Made by a program: the position numbers and the translations under genes. Shown here in pieces: positions 24,662 through 33,823 of a DNA stretch of 64,000 bases. The DNA is from Candidatus Villigracilis propinquus (GTDB lineage: Bacteria > Chloroflexota > Anaerolineae > Anaerolineales > Villigracilaceae): NCBI GenBank assembly GCA_016714565.1, contig JADKDM010000037.1, forward strand, positions 186,001-250,000, written 5' to 3'. Every line of letters starts with the position of its first letter. Within the stretch, counting starts at the first letter, position 1. Below the pieces are notes generated by a model that was not told where the DNA came from, did not search any database, and saw only the letters and a list, made by a program, of their open reading frames with translations.

Positions 24662-25282
24662 TTGGACAATCTTCTCTACATCCTCACGTACATCGCAGTC
24701 ACCGCCTCCGCCATTTCGGGCGCGCTCGAAGCACGCAAATACAACATGGATATTGTCGGCGCAACGACTACGGCATTCGTCACTGCCTTTGGCGGCGGTA
24801 CCGTGCGCGACCTTCTGCTCGGGCGCACGCCAGTTTTTTGGCTCACGTCTCCGTGGCTGGTGGTCATCGTTTTCATCGTTGGCGCCATTTCCTTTTATCG
24901 GATCGATACCATCTCCAACAATCTCCTCGCCATCGCAGACGCGATCGGCCTTGGCCTCTTCAGCATCCTTGGCGCAACCTATGCATTGCAACTCGATCTC
25001 TCGCCTGTTGTTGCCGTGCTGATGGGCGTGGTCACCGGCATCTTCGGCGGCGTGCTACGCGACCTCTTCTGCAACCGCATCCCAAGCGTCTTCCGTCAAA
25101 ACACCGAACTCTACGCCACCTGCTCTTTCATTGGCACATGGGTTTTTATTTTTCTCCACTGGCTGAACATTGACTCCTTCATTTCAGCCGCCATCGCCGC
25201 CACCATCATCTTCATCCTTCGCATCGCGGCGGTGCGATTCAAGATGACCCTCCCTGCGCCAAAAATTGGGAAGGGGGTTTGA
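24662..25282 (+). CDS. TRIC/YadS-type membrane channel protein (UPF0126)
   Basis: This 206-residue protein has seven hydrophobic helices in two repeats, each with the glycine-rich TRIC motif: FVTAFGGGTVRDLLLGRTPVF and GVVTGIFGGVLRDLFCNRIP. These resemble prokaryotic trimeric intracellular cation channel relatives. The start is TTG 24662, since the first helix (YILTYIAVTASAISGALEARKY) begins right after it; no stronger start is present. It follows the Thr/Pro protein by 6 bases. The C-terminus ends inside the edge of a suspicious homopolymer tract, so the last few residues may be wrong. Confidence 0.85.
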   Translation: MDNLLYILTYIAVTASAISGALEARKYNMDIVGATTTAFVTAFGGGTVRDLLLGRTPVFWLTSPWLVVIVFIVGAISFYRIDTISNNLLAIADAIGLGLFSILGATYALQLDLSPVVAVLMGVVTGIFGGVLRDLFCNRIPSVFRQNTELYATCSFIGTWVFIFLHWLNIDSFISAAIAATIIFILRIAAVRFKMTLPAPKIGKGV

Positions 25283-25392
25283 AAAGGGGTGGGGGGGGGC
25301 AAAGGAAAAAGGGGGGGGGGGGGGGGGGTTTTTTTTTGGGGGCGGGGGCCCAAAAAAAACCCCCCCCCCTTTTTTTCTGCGGTCCCCCCCGG
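25272..25392. other. Low-complexity homopolymer tract, probable sequence artefact
   Basis: About 120 bases consist of runs of G, A, T and C, including an 18-base G run followed by a 9-base T run and later an A8 and a C10 run. Nothing else in the window looks like this except 53280-53293. The composition is unlike the genome and suggests failed base calling or gap filling. It overlaps the end of the TRIC gene. Confidence 0.75.
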
Positions 25393-25455
25393 TTCTTTTC
25401 TATTATCACAACCACTCATCGCCATAACCCTGTATAATCAGAATGGAGATTCAAA

Positions 25456-26193
25456 ATGATAACTGCCTATCACAGACCCCAAACACTAGACGAAGCCTTG
25501 AAGCTTCTGACTCAACCAAACACCCTGCCCCTCGGCGGCGGCACGCTTCTCTCCCAGCCGACAACTGATCCTGTCTCCGTTGTAGATTTACAACGCCTCG
25601 GCCTTGACACGCTCCGCGTCAAAGGCAATGATTTGGAAATCGGCGCGACCTGCACATTGCAATCCCTGCTTGAATCCGAAGAATGCCCCGAGACCTTGAA
25701 GATTGCCATCAAACTTGAAGCTCCCATCAACATTCGCAACACCGCCACCGTGGCAGGGACTCTCGTCTCCGCCGATGGCCGTTCCCCTTTTGCGACGATG
25801 CTGTTGGCGATGGATGCGAAAGTTACAGTGGTCAGTGGTCAGTCGTCCGTGGTCAGTGTTGGTGAATTCCTGTTGACTCACCCAAAAGGACTTATCACCT
25901 CAATCACTATCCCGCTCAACATCAAGAACGCCTTCGAATTCGTCTCCCGCACTCCAGCGGACAAGCCCATCATCTGTGCCGCACTCGCCCAATGGAATTC
26001 TGGCCGCACGCGCCTGACTCTCGGCGGCTATGGTACAAGTCCCATGCTCGCGATGGATGGCACCGAAGCGGACGGTCTCGACACCGCTGCCCAGAATGCC
26101 TACCACGAAGCCAACGACGAATGGGCATCCGCAGAATATAGAATAGATGTCGCTGCCACATTGGCAAAGAGATGCCTGGCTGGCTTAAAGTAA
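25456..26193 (+). CDS. FAD-binding subunit of a molybdenum hydroxylase (CoxM/YgfM-like)
   Basis: The 245-residue protein matches the FAD-binding domain of xanthine dehydrogenase-type enzymes: YHRPQTLDEALKLL, PLGGGTLLSQP, LEIGATCTLQSLLES, INIRNTATVAGTLVSAD and the C-terminal AEYRIDVAATLAKR. It passes electrons from the iron-sulfur/molybdenum subunit to FAD. The short length is like E. coli YgfM, the partner of XdhD. The catalytic subunit lies 12 kb away at 37916. A repeat-like stretch (25828-25858, GTGGTCAGTGGTCAGTCGTC) is embedded in the coding sequence. Confidence 0.87.
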   Translation: MITAYHRPQTLDEALKLLTQPNTLPLGGGTLLSQPTTDPVSVVDLQRLGLDTLRVKGNDLEIGATCTLQSLLESEECPETLKIAIKLEAPINIRNTATVAGTLVSADGRSPFATMLLAMDAKVTVVSGQSSVVSVGEFLLTHPKGLITSITIPLNIKNAFEFVSRTPADKPIICAALAQWNSGRTRLTLGGYGTSPMLAMDGTEADGLDTAAQNAYHEANDEWASAEYRIDVAATLAKRCLAGLK

Positions 26194-26199
26194 TTTGAA

Positions 26200-26469
26200 A
26201 TGGACAAGATCAAGCCGTTCGAAATAATCGCTGAACAACTTCAGATATCAAAGGAAAGCGCCAAATATTTTCTGAACCACGTTCAGAAAAGTTTCAAGTT
26301 GGAAAAACCATCCCATAAGCTGATCGTTGACTTTGTTCAAACGCAGGAATATGAATTTGTCCCCACGCCATATGATGTGGCCTCCGCTTTGCAGGAAAGC
26401 GGCGTGTGGGCACACGACCTAAACTCCCCTCCGCCAGTTATGGAAGACGAAGAAGATATTTACAAGTAA
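26200..26469 (+). CDS. Small acidic-tailed protein of unknown function
   Basis: This 89-residue protein starts 6 bases after the FAD subunit gene. It has a helical N-terminal half (IIAEQLQISKESAKYFLNHVQKSF) and ends with an acidic tail, MEDEEDIYK. No known domain was recognised. Position suggests cotranscription with either the FAD subunit upstream or the McrBC genes 24 bases downstream. The tail and length recall small partner proteins, but there is no direct evidence. Confidence 0.55.
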   Translation: MDKIKPFEIIAEQLQISKESAKYFLNHVQKSFKLEKPSHKLIVDFVQTQEYEFVPTPYDVASALQESGVWAHDLNSPPPVMEDEEDIYK

Positions 26470-26493
26470 ACACCTGTCAAAGGATCCTGAGAT

Positions 26494-28144
26494 TTGAAAT
26501 CCCCAGCAAAATCGCATTATGTGACAAATCAATTTACATGGATTCCCATCTATCAGGAATTTGCCAGGGAATTGGCAAATTGGCAAAATCGTCAAAATGA
26601 ATTAATTTCATTTTTAGAGGATCTCCGCAGCGATGGATTTGTCATCACACCGCTGAATGACAAATCCAAAGCGGGGATCCGTTTCCCATTAAAAGAAATC
26701 GATCCCTTCACCTTCTTCGGTGTCTTCAACCGCCGCATCCAATACGATCAGCGGATTCAAATCCTCGCCCGCATCAAACAATATTTCAAATTAAAAAGTG
26801 ACCTTCCCGAAGACCTGAACGGATTGCCCGTTTTGGACAATCGCAAGTCCTGGTTCTTCGCCACCAAAGCGACGAGAGAAACCAAAGACATTCCCGTATT
26901 GTGGAATGTCTTTCAATTGGCGCTCAAAAAGTCACCTTTGAAGAGCAAGGAATTCCTAAAGGCATTCGATGAAGCTGCTGCCATCAACGGTGCGAACATC
27001 AACCTGACGATGGGCTTGTTTTGGATCAATCCATATACCTTCCTAAATTTGGATGAGACCAATCGTTCCCATTTGGGTATCAAACTCCCTGCAGATGGCT
27101 TGAGTGCAAAATTTTACATACAAACGATCAAGCAGTTCGATGCAAAGAAAAAATCCTTCCCCGAAATCTCACTCGAAGCCTGGGGATATCAGAACGCGAG
27201 ATCAAAAATGGTCGCAGAACCGAAACGCGCTTATCGCACAAGGACGGCCAAACAGCCGTATAGCATCGAAAATTTACTTTCAGAAGGTGCGTTTTTAACA
27301 GAGGAATACGTAGCAGAAATCCTTGAACGCTTGCAAGCTAAAAAAGCGTTGATCCTGCAAGGCGCGCCCGGTGTCGGCAAAACCTTCCTTGCCCGAAAAC
27401 TCGCCTATGCCCTCATGGAAGAGACTGACCCCGAACGCTTTGAGATGGTGCAATTCCATCAATCTTACTCGTATGATGATTTTGTGCGCGGCTATCGTCC
27501 ATTGGCAGGGCAGCCAGGGACATTCGGCTTGCAAAACGGTGTCTTCTACGAATTCTGCAAACGAGCTGCCAGCGACCCCAACCGTGAATATGTCTTCATC
27601 ATTGACGAGATCAATCGCGGAAATTTGAGCCAGATCTTCGGCGAACTGCTGATGCTGATCGAGCACGACAAACGCGGCGCGGAGAATTCCGTTTCATTGG
27701 TGTATCACACCAAAGGCGAAGAGCGATTTTATATCCCCTCCAATATCTATCTAATCGGATTAATGAATCTGGCAGACCGCTCCCTTGCCATGGTGGATTA
27801 CGCCCTGCGGCGGCGGTTTGCCTTCTTCACACTACATCCACAATATGAAAGCAATATTTTCCGTCAATGGCTGTTGGATGGAAATATGGAACCCAAGCTT
27901 GTAGCGTTAATCGTCAAGCGAATGACTGCGCTCAACAAAATCATCAAAGAAGACCCGCTGCTTGGGGAAAATTACCAAATTGGGCACAGTTTCTTTTGCC
28001 CCACAGGTGAACACTTTGCTCGTTTTGACGAGAACTGGTATCGGATCATCGTGCGGACAGAGATCATTCCCATTGCTAAAAGAATATTGGTTCGATAATC
28101 CAAAAAAAGTGGATGATGCTGAAAGAGATTTGCTTGCTCCATGA
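26494..28144 (+). pseudogene. mcrB: McrB-like AAA+ GTPase of a type IV restriction system, frameshifted near its end
   Basis: McrB recognises modified DNA and translocates with GTP. The start TTG 26494 leads into an N-terminal region of about 240 residues (WIPIYQEFARELANW, FWINPYTFLNLD), probably DNA-reading. The AAA+ domain follows: Walker A LQGAPGVGKTFLA, HQSYSYDDFVRGYRP, Walker B YVFIIDEINRGNLSQIFGEL, and MNLADRSLAMVDYALRRRF in place of the usual MNTADRS. In the written frame it ends at 28098. One extra base at about 28072 separates EIIP from LLKEYWFDNPKKVDDAERDL, which continues to 28144 and restores a normal McrB end with an ATGA overlap to mcrC. This is probably a sequencing error. Confidence 0.85.
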
Positions 28145-29250
28145 GTCCCAGTGCAACAGCGCCTCGCGAAATCTACCAAACAGAGTATGGAATTTCCATC
28201 CAAAATCTCTGGCATATGTTGCTGTATGCGTGGAATGAACTTCCAGACCTAAAATATTCAAATCTTGGAGATGTAGATAATTCCCCAACCTTAGATGCCT
28301 TGCTTGCTCTCATGCTAACAAAGCTGCTTCGTCAACGCCTGCGCATTGGGTTAGGCCAAGGCTACACCAACGAACAAAGGTTAATCCATGCCATTCGCGG
28401 GAGAATCAACTTCACCGAGAGTTTGAAGCGCCATGCCTTTGAGCAGGGTCAAGCCTATTGCGAGTTTCAACCGTACAGCCAAAACATTCTCAAAAATCAA
28501 ATCATCCGCAGCACGTTGCAATATCTGATTCAGTCAGGGAATTTTGGCGCAAATCGCACACAGGCGAATGAACTGCGCCATCATCTGCAAATTCTATTTC
28601 GTCAACTCGAAGGCATTGACCTGATCGAACTCACCCCTGACGTGATCCGCAGGCAAATGTTCGAGCGGGATGACCGAGATTATCGACTCATGCTGGCGAT
28701 CTGTGAACTGATCGCGCAGCGACAGATGCCAACAGATTCAGCAGGAACCCACATCCAGCCTACACTGGAGCGTGACGCGCTGACCTTGCATTCCATCTAT
28801 GAAAGATTCGTGGCGAACTTTTACCGGCTCCATCTTAAGGGGTGGTCTGTCTCTGCTCAAAAGCATTTACGCTGGCACGAAACATTTTCCAATGACCTTT
28901 TACCCATCATGCGCCCCGACCTGATGTTGGAAGAAAAATCAAGCGGAAGAATTCTGATCATTGATACAAAATTCACCACGCAGAGCATCATTCAAAATCA
29001 ATGGGGAAAACAAGAATTTGACTCATCCCACCTCTACCAACTATATGCTTATCTGAAAACACAAGAACATCTCTCCGAAAGTCACCGTCAGGCCGAAGGG
29101 ATTCTTTTATATCCCTGTGTGGCAGGAAACATGCTTTCGCAGAAAATTCAATTGCAGGATATGTCAATCCGCATCGAAAGCGTGGATTTGTCTGCGGCGT
29201 GGCAGGAGATCGAGAAGCAACTTCTGGAAATCATCACAAGGAAAATTTAG
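28141..29250 (+). CDS. mcrC: McrC-like nuclease subunit
   Basis: The 369-residue partner of McrB carries the cutting centre. Its N-terminal half contains LWHMLLYAWNELPDL and the C-terminal half holds a PD-(D/E)xK core, PIMRPDLMLEE and ILIIDTKFT, followed by SSHLYQLYAYLKTQEH, as in the McrC family. The ATG overlaps the restored mcrB stop by 4 bases, so the pair is translationally coupled. The system should restrict foreign DNA carrying modified cytosines. No methyltransferase is needed for type IV systems; the CcrM-type gene 4.6 kb away modifies adenine. Confidence 0.9.
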   Translation: MSPSATAPREIYQTEYGISIQNLWHMLLYAWNELPDLKYSNLGDVDNSPTLDALLALMLTKLLRQRLRIGLGQGYTNEQRLIHAIRGRINFTESLKRHAFEQGQAYCEFQPYSQNILKNQIIRSTLQYLIQSGNFGANRTQANELRHHLQILFRQLEGIDLIELTPDVIRRQMFERDDRDYRLMLAICELIAQRQMPTDSAGTHIQPTLERDALTLHSIYERFVANFYRLHLKGWSVSAQKHLRWHETFSNDLLPIMRPDLMLEEKSSGRILIIDTKFTTQSIIQNQWGKQEFDSSHLYQLYAYLKTQEHLSESHRQAEGILLYPCVAGNMLSQKIQLQDMSIRIESVDLSAAWQEIEKQLLEIITRKI

Positions 29251-31057
29251 CTACCCGCCCAACTCTCCCCAGCGCTCGTATGCTTGCGAGAGTTCCTTGT
29301 GGATCTGTTCCAAACGTTCCACTGCTTGTGTAATGACCGCGCTCTCCTGTTGATAAAAGGAGGGCGCTTCCATCTTAACGTTTAGCTCGTGCTGTTCTTC
29401 TTCAAGCATTTCAATTCGCTTTGGCAGTTCTTCAAACTCGCGTTTCTCGTTATAACTTAATTTGCGGACAGCCGGTTTTGAATCAGCTTTAGATTCTGCT
29501 TGGGTTGGCTGAAGCAGGCTTCGGCGCGGATTTTGAGGCGGGAGTCGCATCCACTTGCTTTTGCCAGTCATCATATCCACCGACATATTCTTTTACATTG
29601 CCGCTTCCATCCATAATCAAGGTACTGGTGACAAGGTTGTTGAGAAAGGCGCGGTCATGGCTGACCAGAAGTAAAGTGCCTTCGTAATCGAGCAGAAGGT
29701 CTTCGAGCACTTCGAGAGTTTCGATGTCGAGATCGTTGGTGGGTTCATCGAGGATGAGCAAATTGGCAGGGCGGGCAAAAAGACGCGCAAGCAAAAGACG
29801 ATTGCGCTCGCCGCCAGAAAGCGCGCTGATCGGCGCACGGACGCGGTCACGCGTGAAAAGAAAATCTTCGAGATAGCCCATCAGGTTGCGAGAGCGGCCA
29901 TTGATCGTGATCGTATCGCGCCCCTCCCCGACATTATCCAAAACAGATTTGCTTTCATCAAGCTGCGAACGCAGTTGATCGAAATAAACAATATCGAGAT
30001 TCGTACCGTGACGCACTTCGCCCTGCTGAGGTTGGACCTCGCCCAGAAGAACGCGAAGCAACGTGGTTTTGCCCGAGCCATTCGGGCCGATGATGCCGAT
30101 CTTATCGCCGCGCTGAATGGTGGTTGAAAAATCCCGCACGATGACTTTGTCATCGTAGGAATAACTGATATTCTCCGCTTCAAGCACAAGCCTGCCCGAA
30201 CGGTTCTCCGTTCCAATTTGCATTTTCACTTTGCCGAGCAAGTCACGCCGCTCACTGCGTGCCTGACGTAGCTTCTTCAAGGCGCGGACACGCCCTTCGT
30301 TGCGCGTGCGGCGTGCCTCGATGCCCTGACGGATCCACGCCTCTTCCTGCGCGAGCTTTTTATCAAAGGTGGCGTTCTGCGCCTGCTCCGCCGAAAGGAT
30401 GGCTTCTTTGCGTTGCAGGAAGGTGGAGTAATTGCAATCCCAATCGTATAAATTTCCGCGATCCAATTCCACGATGCGCGTGGTGAGCTTCTGCAAAAAG
30501 ACACGGTCATGTGTGACGAAGACCAACGTGCCGCCCCAGCGTTTGAGAAAATCTTCGAGCCAGTCGATGGCTTTGATATCCAAATGGTTTGTAGGCTCGT
30601 CGAGCAGCAAAAGGTCTGGGTTGCGAACCAAGCCACGGGCAAGAAAGACGCGGCGCTTCAATCCCGCAGACAACACCTCGAAGCGGGCGTCCGCGTCCAA
30701 ATCCATCAGTGAGATGACCTTGTCCACCTGATGTTGACGCTCCCAACGCTGCTCATCGTCAAGCTTGGAAGAATCGACTTCTTCAAGACCAGTTGCGAGG
30801 ATATCCGCGATGCGCCCGCTCAGGCCTTGCGGCACTTCCTGCGGAAGATACGCCGCGCGCGTATTTTGCTGGCGGGCTACAGTTCCTTCGTGCGGCAGAA
30901 TATCACCGTTCAGCAATTTCAATAAAGTGGATTTCCCCATGCCGTTGCGCCCCAGCAAACCGATGCGGTCTCCGCGCTCGATCTGTAAATTAACATCATC
31001 CAAAAGGCGCGGCCCGCCAAAGCCAAGGCTCACATCCTGTAAACTGATCAACGCCAT
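29251..31057 (-). pseudogene. ABC-F family ATPase, frameshifted before the C-terminal coiled coil
   Basis: ABC-F proteins bind the ribosome and act in translation control or antibiotic protection; Uup/EttA-like members are housekeeping. Two ABC domains are seen. The first has GRNGMGKST, LSAGLKRR and LLLLDEPTNHLD; the second has GPNGSGKTT, LSGGERNR and LLILDEPTNDLD. Between them lies the linker (FDKKLAQEEAWIRQGIEARR). In the written frame the protein ends at 29489 with SANPSRI. The expected C-terminal domain (AVRKLSYNEKREFEELPKRI to 29251) is in another frame. One excess base between about 29489 and 29530 explains this. The start is ATG 31057, where ALISLQDVSLGFGG begins. Confidence 0.85.
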
Positions 31058-31181
31058 GTAGAGAAATTCCTTTGTGGTAAAAGTTTCATCGAGGCCGAAT
31101 TGTAGCCGATTAATTGGGATGTTGTCGCGAGTCCGGGGAGGGTATAATCCCAACTTGCTATTTTTGGCTCGAACAAATTCT

Positions 31182-31242
31182 TTGCCACGAATTGCGCTAA
31201 TTTACGCGAATTCATTTTCAAATTAGCGATAATTCGCGGCCA
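31182..31242. repeat. Dispersed palindrome, second copy of the AATTCGCG family
   Basis: TTGCCACGAATTGCGCTAAT...ATTAGCGATAATTCGCGGCCAA forms an imperfect palindrome around TTTTC, matching the layout of 22622-22689. It lies in the divergent gap between the ABC-F gene and proB. Confidence 0.7.
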
Positions 31243-31311
31243 AAGATTTTAGTTTTATGCCGCACCTAAAAGAAGTCACTACTCAACTAATAAACTAACA
31301 AACTACTCCCC

Positions 31312-32409
31312 ATGCTCATCGTCGTAAAACTCGGCACCTCCTCCCTTACCTCTGGTACATCAAAGATTTCGCCACCATTTCTTGTTGAACTCGCGCGTCA
31401 GGTCACGCAATTGAAATCTGCGGGGCATCAAGTCATCCTGGTTTCCTCTGGCGCCATCGCCGCGGGACGTGAAAAACTGGGCTTTCCGCAATTTCCCAAA
31501 GATCTGCCCGCCAAACAGATGCTTTCTGCCATTGGTCAGCCGCGCTTGATGGCGATCTACGAGCAGGTGTTCGGCTTGTATGGGCTCACACTGGCGCAAG
31601 TGCTGCTCACCCGCACTGACCTTGCAGACCGCCGCCGCTATCTCAACGCCCGCAACACACTCACGGCTTTGCTTTCACATGGGGCAATCCCCATCATCAA
31701 TGAAAATGACACAGTCGCAACAGAAGAAATTCGCGTTGGCGATAATGACAATCTCTCCGCGCTCGTCGCCAACGTAGTCGAAGCAGACATGCTCGTCCTG
31801 CTCACCGATCAATCTGGCTTGTTCACCGCTGACCCGCGCAATAATCCCGATGCAAAGCTCGTTGAAGAAATAAACACACCCGAAATTCCACAAGAAATTT
31901 GGGAAGCGGCGAGCGGCAGTGGTACAAAACTCGGCACAGGCGGCATGGTCACCAAGTTGCAAGCCGCCGATCTCGCACGCCGGTCTGGTACAACTGTTGT
32001 CATAGCACAGGGAACCGAGCCAAATATATTGTCGCGTATTGCAAATGGTGAACGTATCGGCACTCGCTTCGCCCCAGTCATTTCTGCGTTGGAGAGTCGC
32101 AAACGTTACATCCTCTCGGGTCGGCTTGCTCCCGGGCTGATCACCGTCAACAAAGGCGCAGCCGATGCAATCGATCGTGGCGGCAGTCTTTTGCCAATTG
32201 GCATTACACAAGTCTCAGGTGAGTTTGACCGAGGCGACACCGTGCGTGTGCTCAATGAAAATGGGCGCGAACTGGCACGCGGCATCACCAACTATTCCAG
32301 CGCCGACCTTGCCCGCCTGCGCGGACGTCATTCTGATGAGATCGAAGCCCTGCTCGGCTACGATTATGGCGATGAAGTCATTCACCGCAACGACCTTGTG
32401 CTTTTGTAA
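31312..32409 (+). CDS. proB: Glutamate 5-kinase
   Basis: ProB phosphorylates glutamate in the first step of proline synthesis. The 365-residue protein has the amino-acid kinase domain (IVVKLGTSSLT, VILVSSGAIAAG, NENDTVATEEIRVGDNDNLSALVA, GTGGMVTKLQAADLA) and a C-terminal PUA domain (GSLLPIGITQVSGEFDRGDTVRV, split by the family pattern). It is the full two-domain form. proA follows after a 97-base gap that contains a palindromic repeat. Confidence 0.95.
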   Translation: MLIVVKLGTSSLTSGTSKISPPFLVELARQVTQLKSAGHQVILVSSGAIAAGREKLGFPQFPKDLPAKQMLSAIGQPRLMAIYEQVFGLYGLTLAQVLLTRTDLADRRRYLNARNTLTALLSHGAIPIINENDTVATEEIRVGDNDNLSALVANVVEADMLVLLTDQSGLFTADPRNNPDAKLVEEINTPEIPQEIWEAASGSGTKLGTGGMVTKLQAADLARRSGTTVVIAQGTEPNILSRIANGERIGTRFAPVISALESRKRYILSGRLAPGLITVNKGAADAIDRGGSLLPIGITQVSGEFDRGDTVRVLNENGRELARGITNYSSADLARLRGRHSDEIEALLGYDYGDEVIHRNDLVLL

Positions 32410-32411
32410 AC

Positions 32412-32468
32412 GATGGATGATAGACTGCAGACCATAGACCATGGTCAGTCGTCCATCGTCTATGGTCT
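32412..32468. repeat. Dispersed palindrome between proB and proA
   Basis: AGACCATAGAC (32429-32439) pairs with GTCTATGGTCT (32458-32468), and GATGGATGATAGACTGC precedes. The words match the repeat at 851-894. The hairpin lies inside a presumed operon and could affect relative expression. Confidence 0.7.
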
Positions 32469-32506
32469 AGCTACCTCGCAAACTTTTTACCGCAAAGGAA
32501 TCCTTT

Positions 32507-33756
32507 ATGTTGAATGATCTTGGAAAACGTGCCCGCCTCGCATCTCGTGGACTCGCCCGCCTGACTACGACTCAAAAGAACGCCGCGCTTCATCACCTAG
32601 CCGACGCCTTGATCGCTGACCAGAAAGCGATCCTCACCGCTAATTTGAGCGACATCGAGTCTGCAAAAGCAGCGGGTCTTTCCACGGCCATGATCGACCG
32701 TCTCATGCTGAATGAAGCCCGCCTTGCGGACATTGCCCATAATGTGCGTCTCGTTGCCGACCTCCCGGACCCAGTTGGTGAGATATTCGAAGAATCCACC
32801 CAGCCAAACGGACTGCACATCCGCAAGCAACGTGTGCCGTTGGGAGTGATCGGCGTCATCTACGAAGCGCGTCCCAACGTCACAGTGGACGTTGCCAGCA
32901 TCGCCCTCAAAAGTGGAAATGCCGTCATCCTGCGCGGCGGCAGCGAAACGCTGAACTCGAATCGCGCGATGATTGCCACCCTGCAAAAATCCCTGGCTGA
33001 AAGTGATGTCCCCGCTGATGCCATCCAATTCATAGACAGTCCCGACCGTGCCCTCGTACTTGAGCTTCTTCATTTGAAAGACTACGTGGATATGATCATT
33101 CCGCGTGGCGGCGCAGGATTGCATAAATTCTGCAGCGAGAACAGCCACATCCCCGTCATCACAGGTGGTATCGGCATTTGTCACCTCTTCGTGGACGATA
33201 CAGCAGACCAAGATGCCGCGCTGAAAATTATTCACAACGCAAAGACCCAACGTCCCAGCGTATGCAATGCGCTTGACACCATCCTTGTCCATCAATCGAT
33301 TGCGAAAGAATTTCTGCCCAAGGTGGTCGAACATCTCGCTCCTTCAGGCGTCACCTTTCGAGCAGAGCCGAAAGCTGCATCCACGCTTCAACCATCCATC
33401 CGCGTCTCCCCGCAGGCCAAAAGGACTTCGACACCGAATGGCTCTCGCTCATCCTTGGCATCAAAGTCGTGGATAATCTCGATGAAGCGATTGACCACAT
33501 TGCCGCCCACAGCACCGCCCACTCTGACGGAATCCTCACCTGCACTGACGCCAACGCCCAACGCTTCATCGCCGAAGTGGACTCTGCCGCAGTCTACGTC
33601 AACGCCAGCACCCGCTTTACCGATGGCACGGAACTCGGCTTGGGCGCGGAAGTTGCCGTCTCCACGCAACGCTTGCACGCACGCGGGCCCATGGCATTGA
33701 GGGAACTCACAACTTACAAATGGGTTATCGTTGGACAAAATCACGTTCGGGCTTAA
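32507..33756 (+). pseudogene. proA: Gamma-glutamyl phosphate reductase, interrupted by a -1 frameshift
   Basis: ProA reduces gamma-glutamyl phosphate to glutamate semialdehyde with NADPH. The first frame encodes LGVIGVIYEARPNVTVDVAS, GNAVILRGGSE, IIPRGGAGLHKF, and the catalytic Cys in KTQRPSVCNALDT. From about 33420 the correct reading moves to another frame (DFDTEWLSLILGIKVVDNLD ... VYVNASTRFTDGTELGLGAE ... HARGPMALRELTTYK). One base is missing near the A4 run at 33420; adding one A gives AKKDF. The written first frame instead continues as Pro/Ser-rich nonsense to 33700. All motifs are intact, so error is likelier than decay. Confidence 0.88.
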
Positions 33757-33810
33757 TCAGAGCCAAAGAACTGGAAGAATATTTACCTATACTACTGAGT
33801 CCGACAAAAG

Positions 33811-33816
33811 TATAAT
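33811..33816 (+). promoter_or_regulatory. -10 element with leaderless spacing for the methyltransferase
   Basis: TATAAT ends exactly 7 bases before GTG 33824, the same geometry as at 7295 and 23672. It lies 55 bases after proA, so the methyltransferase has its own promoter. No ribosome site is present. Confidence 0.65.
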
Positions 33817-33823
33817 TTCCGCA

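Noticed and set aside
25272..25392. G-quadruplex regulatory element
   Set aside because: The runs mix all four bases as long homopolymers, which is typical of assembly or base-calling failure; a structural role cannot be argued from unreliable bases.
33469..33756. Independent 95-residue gene after proA
   Set aside because: It is the C-terminal part of ProA (VYVNASTRFTDG, HARGPMALRELTTYK) displaced by a one-base frameshift.
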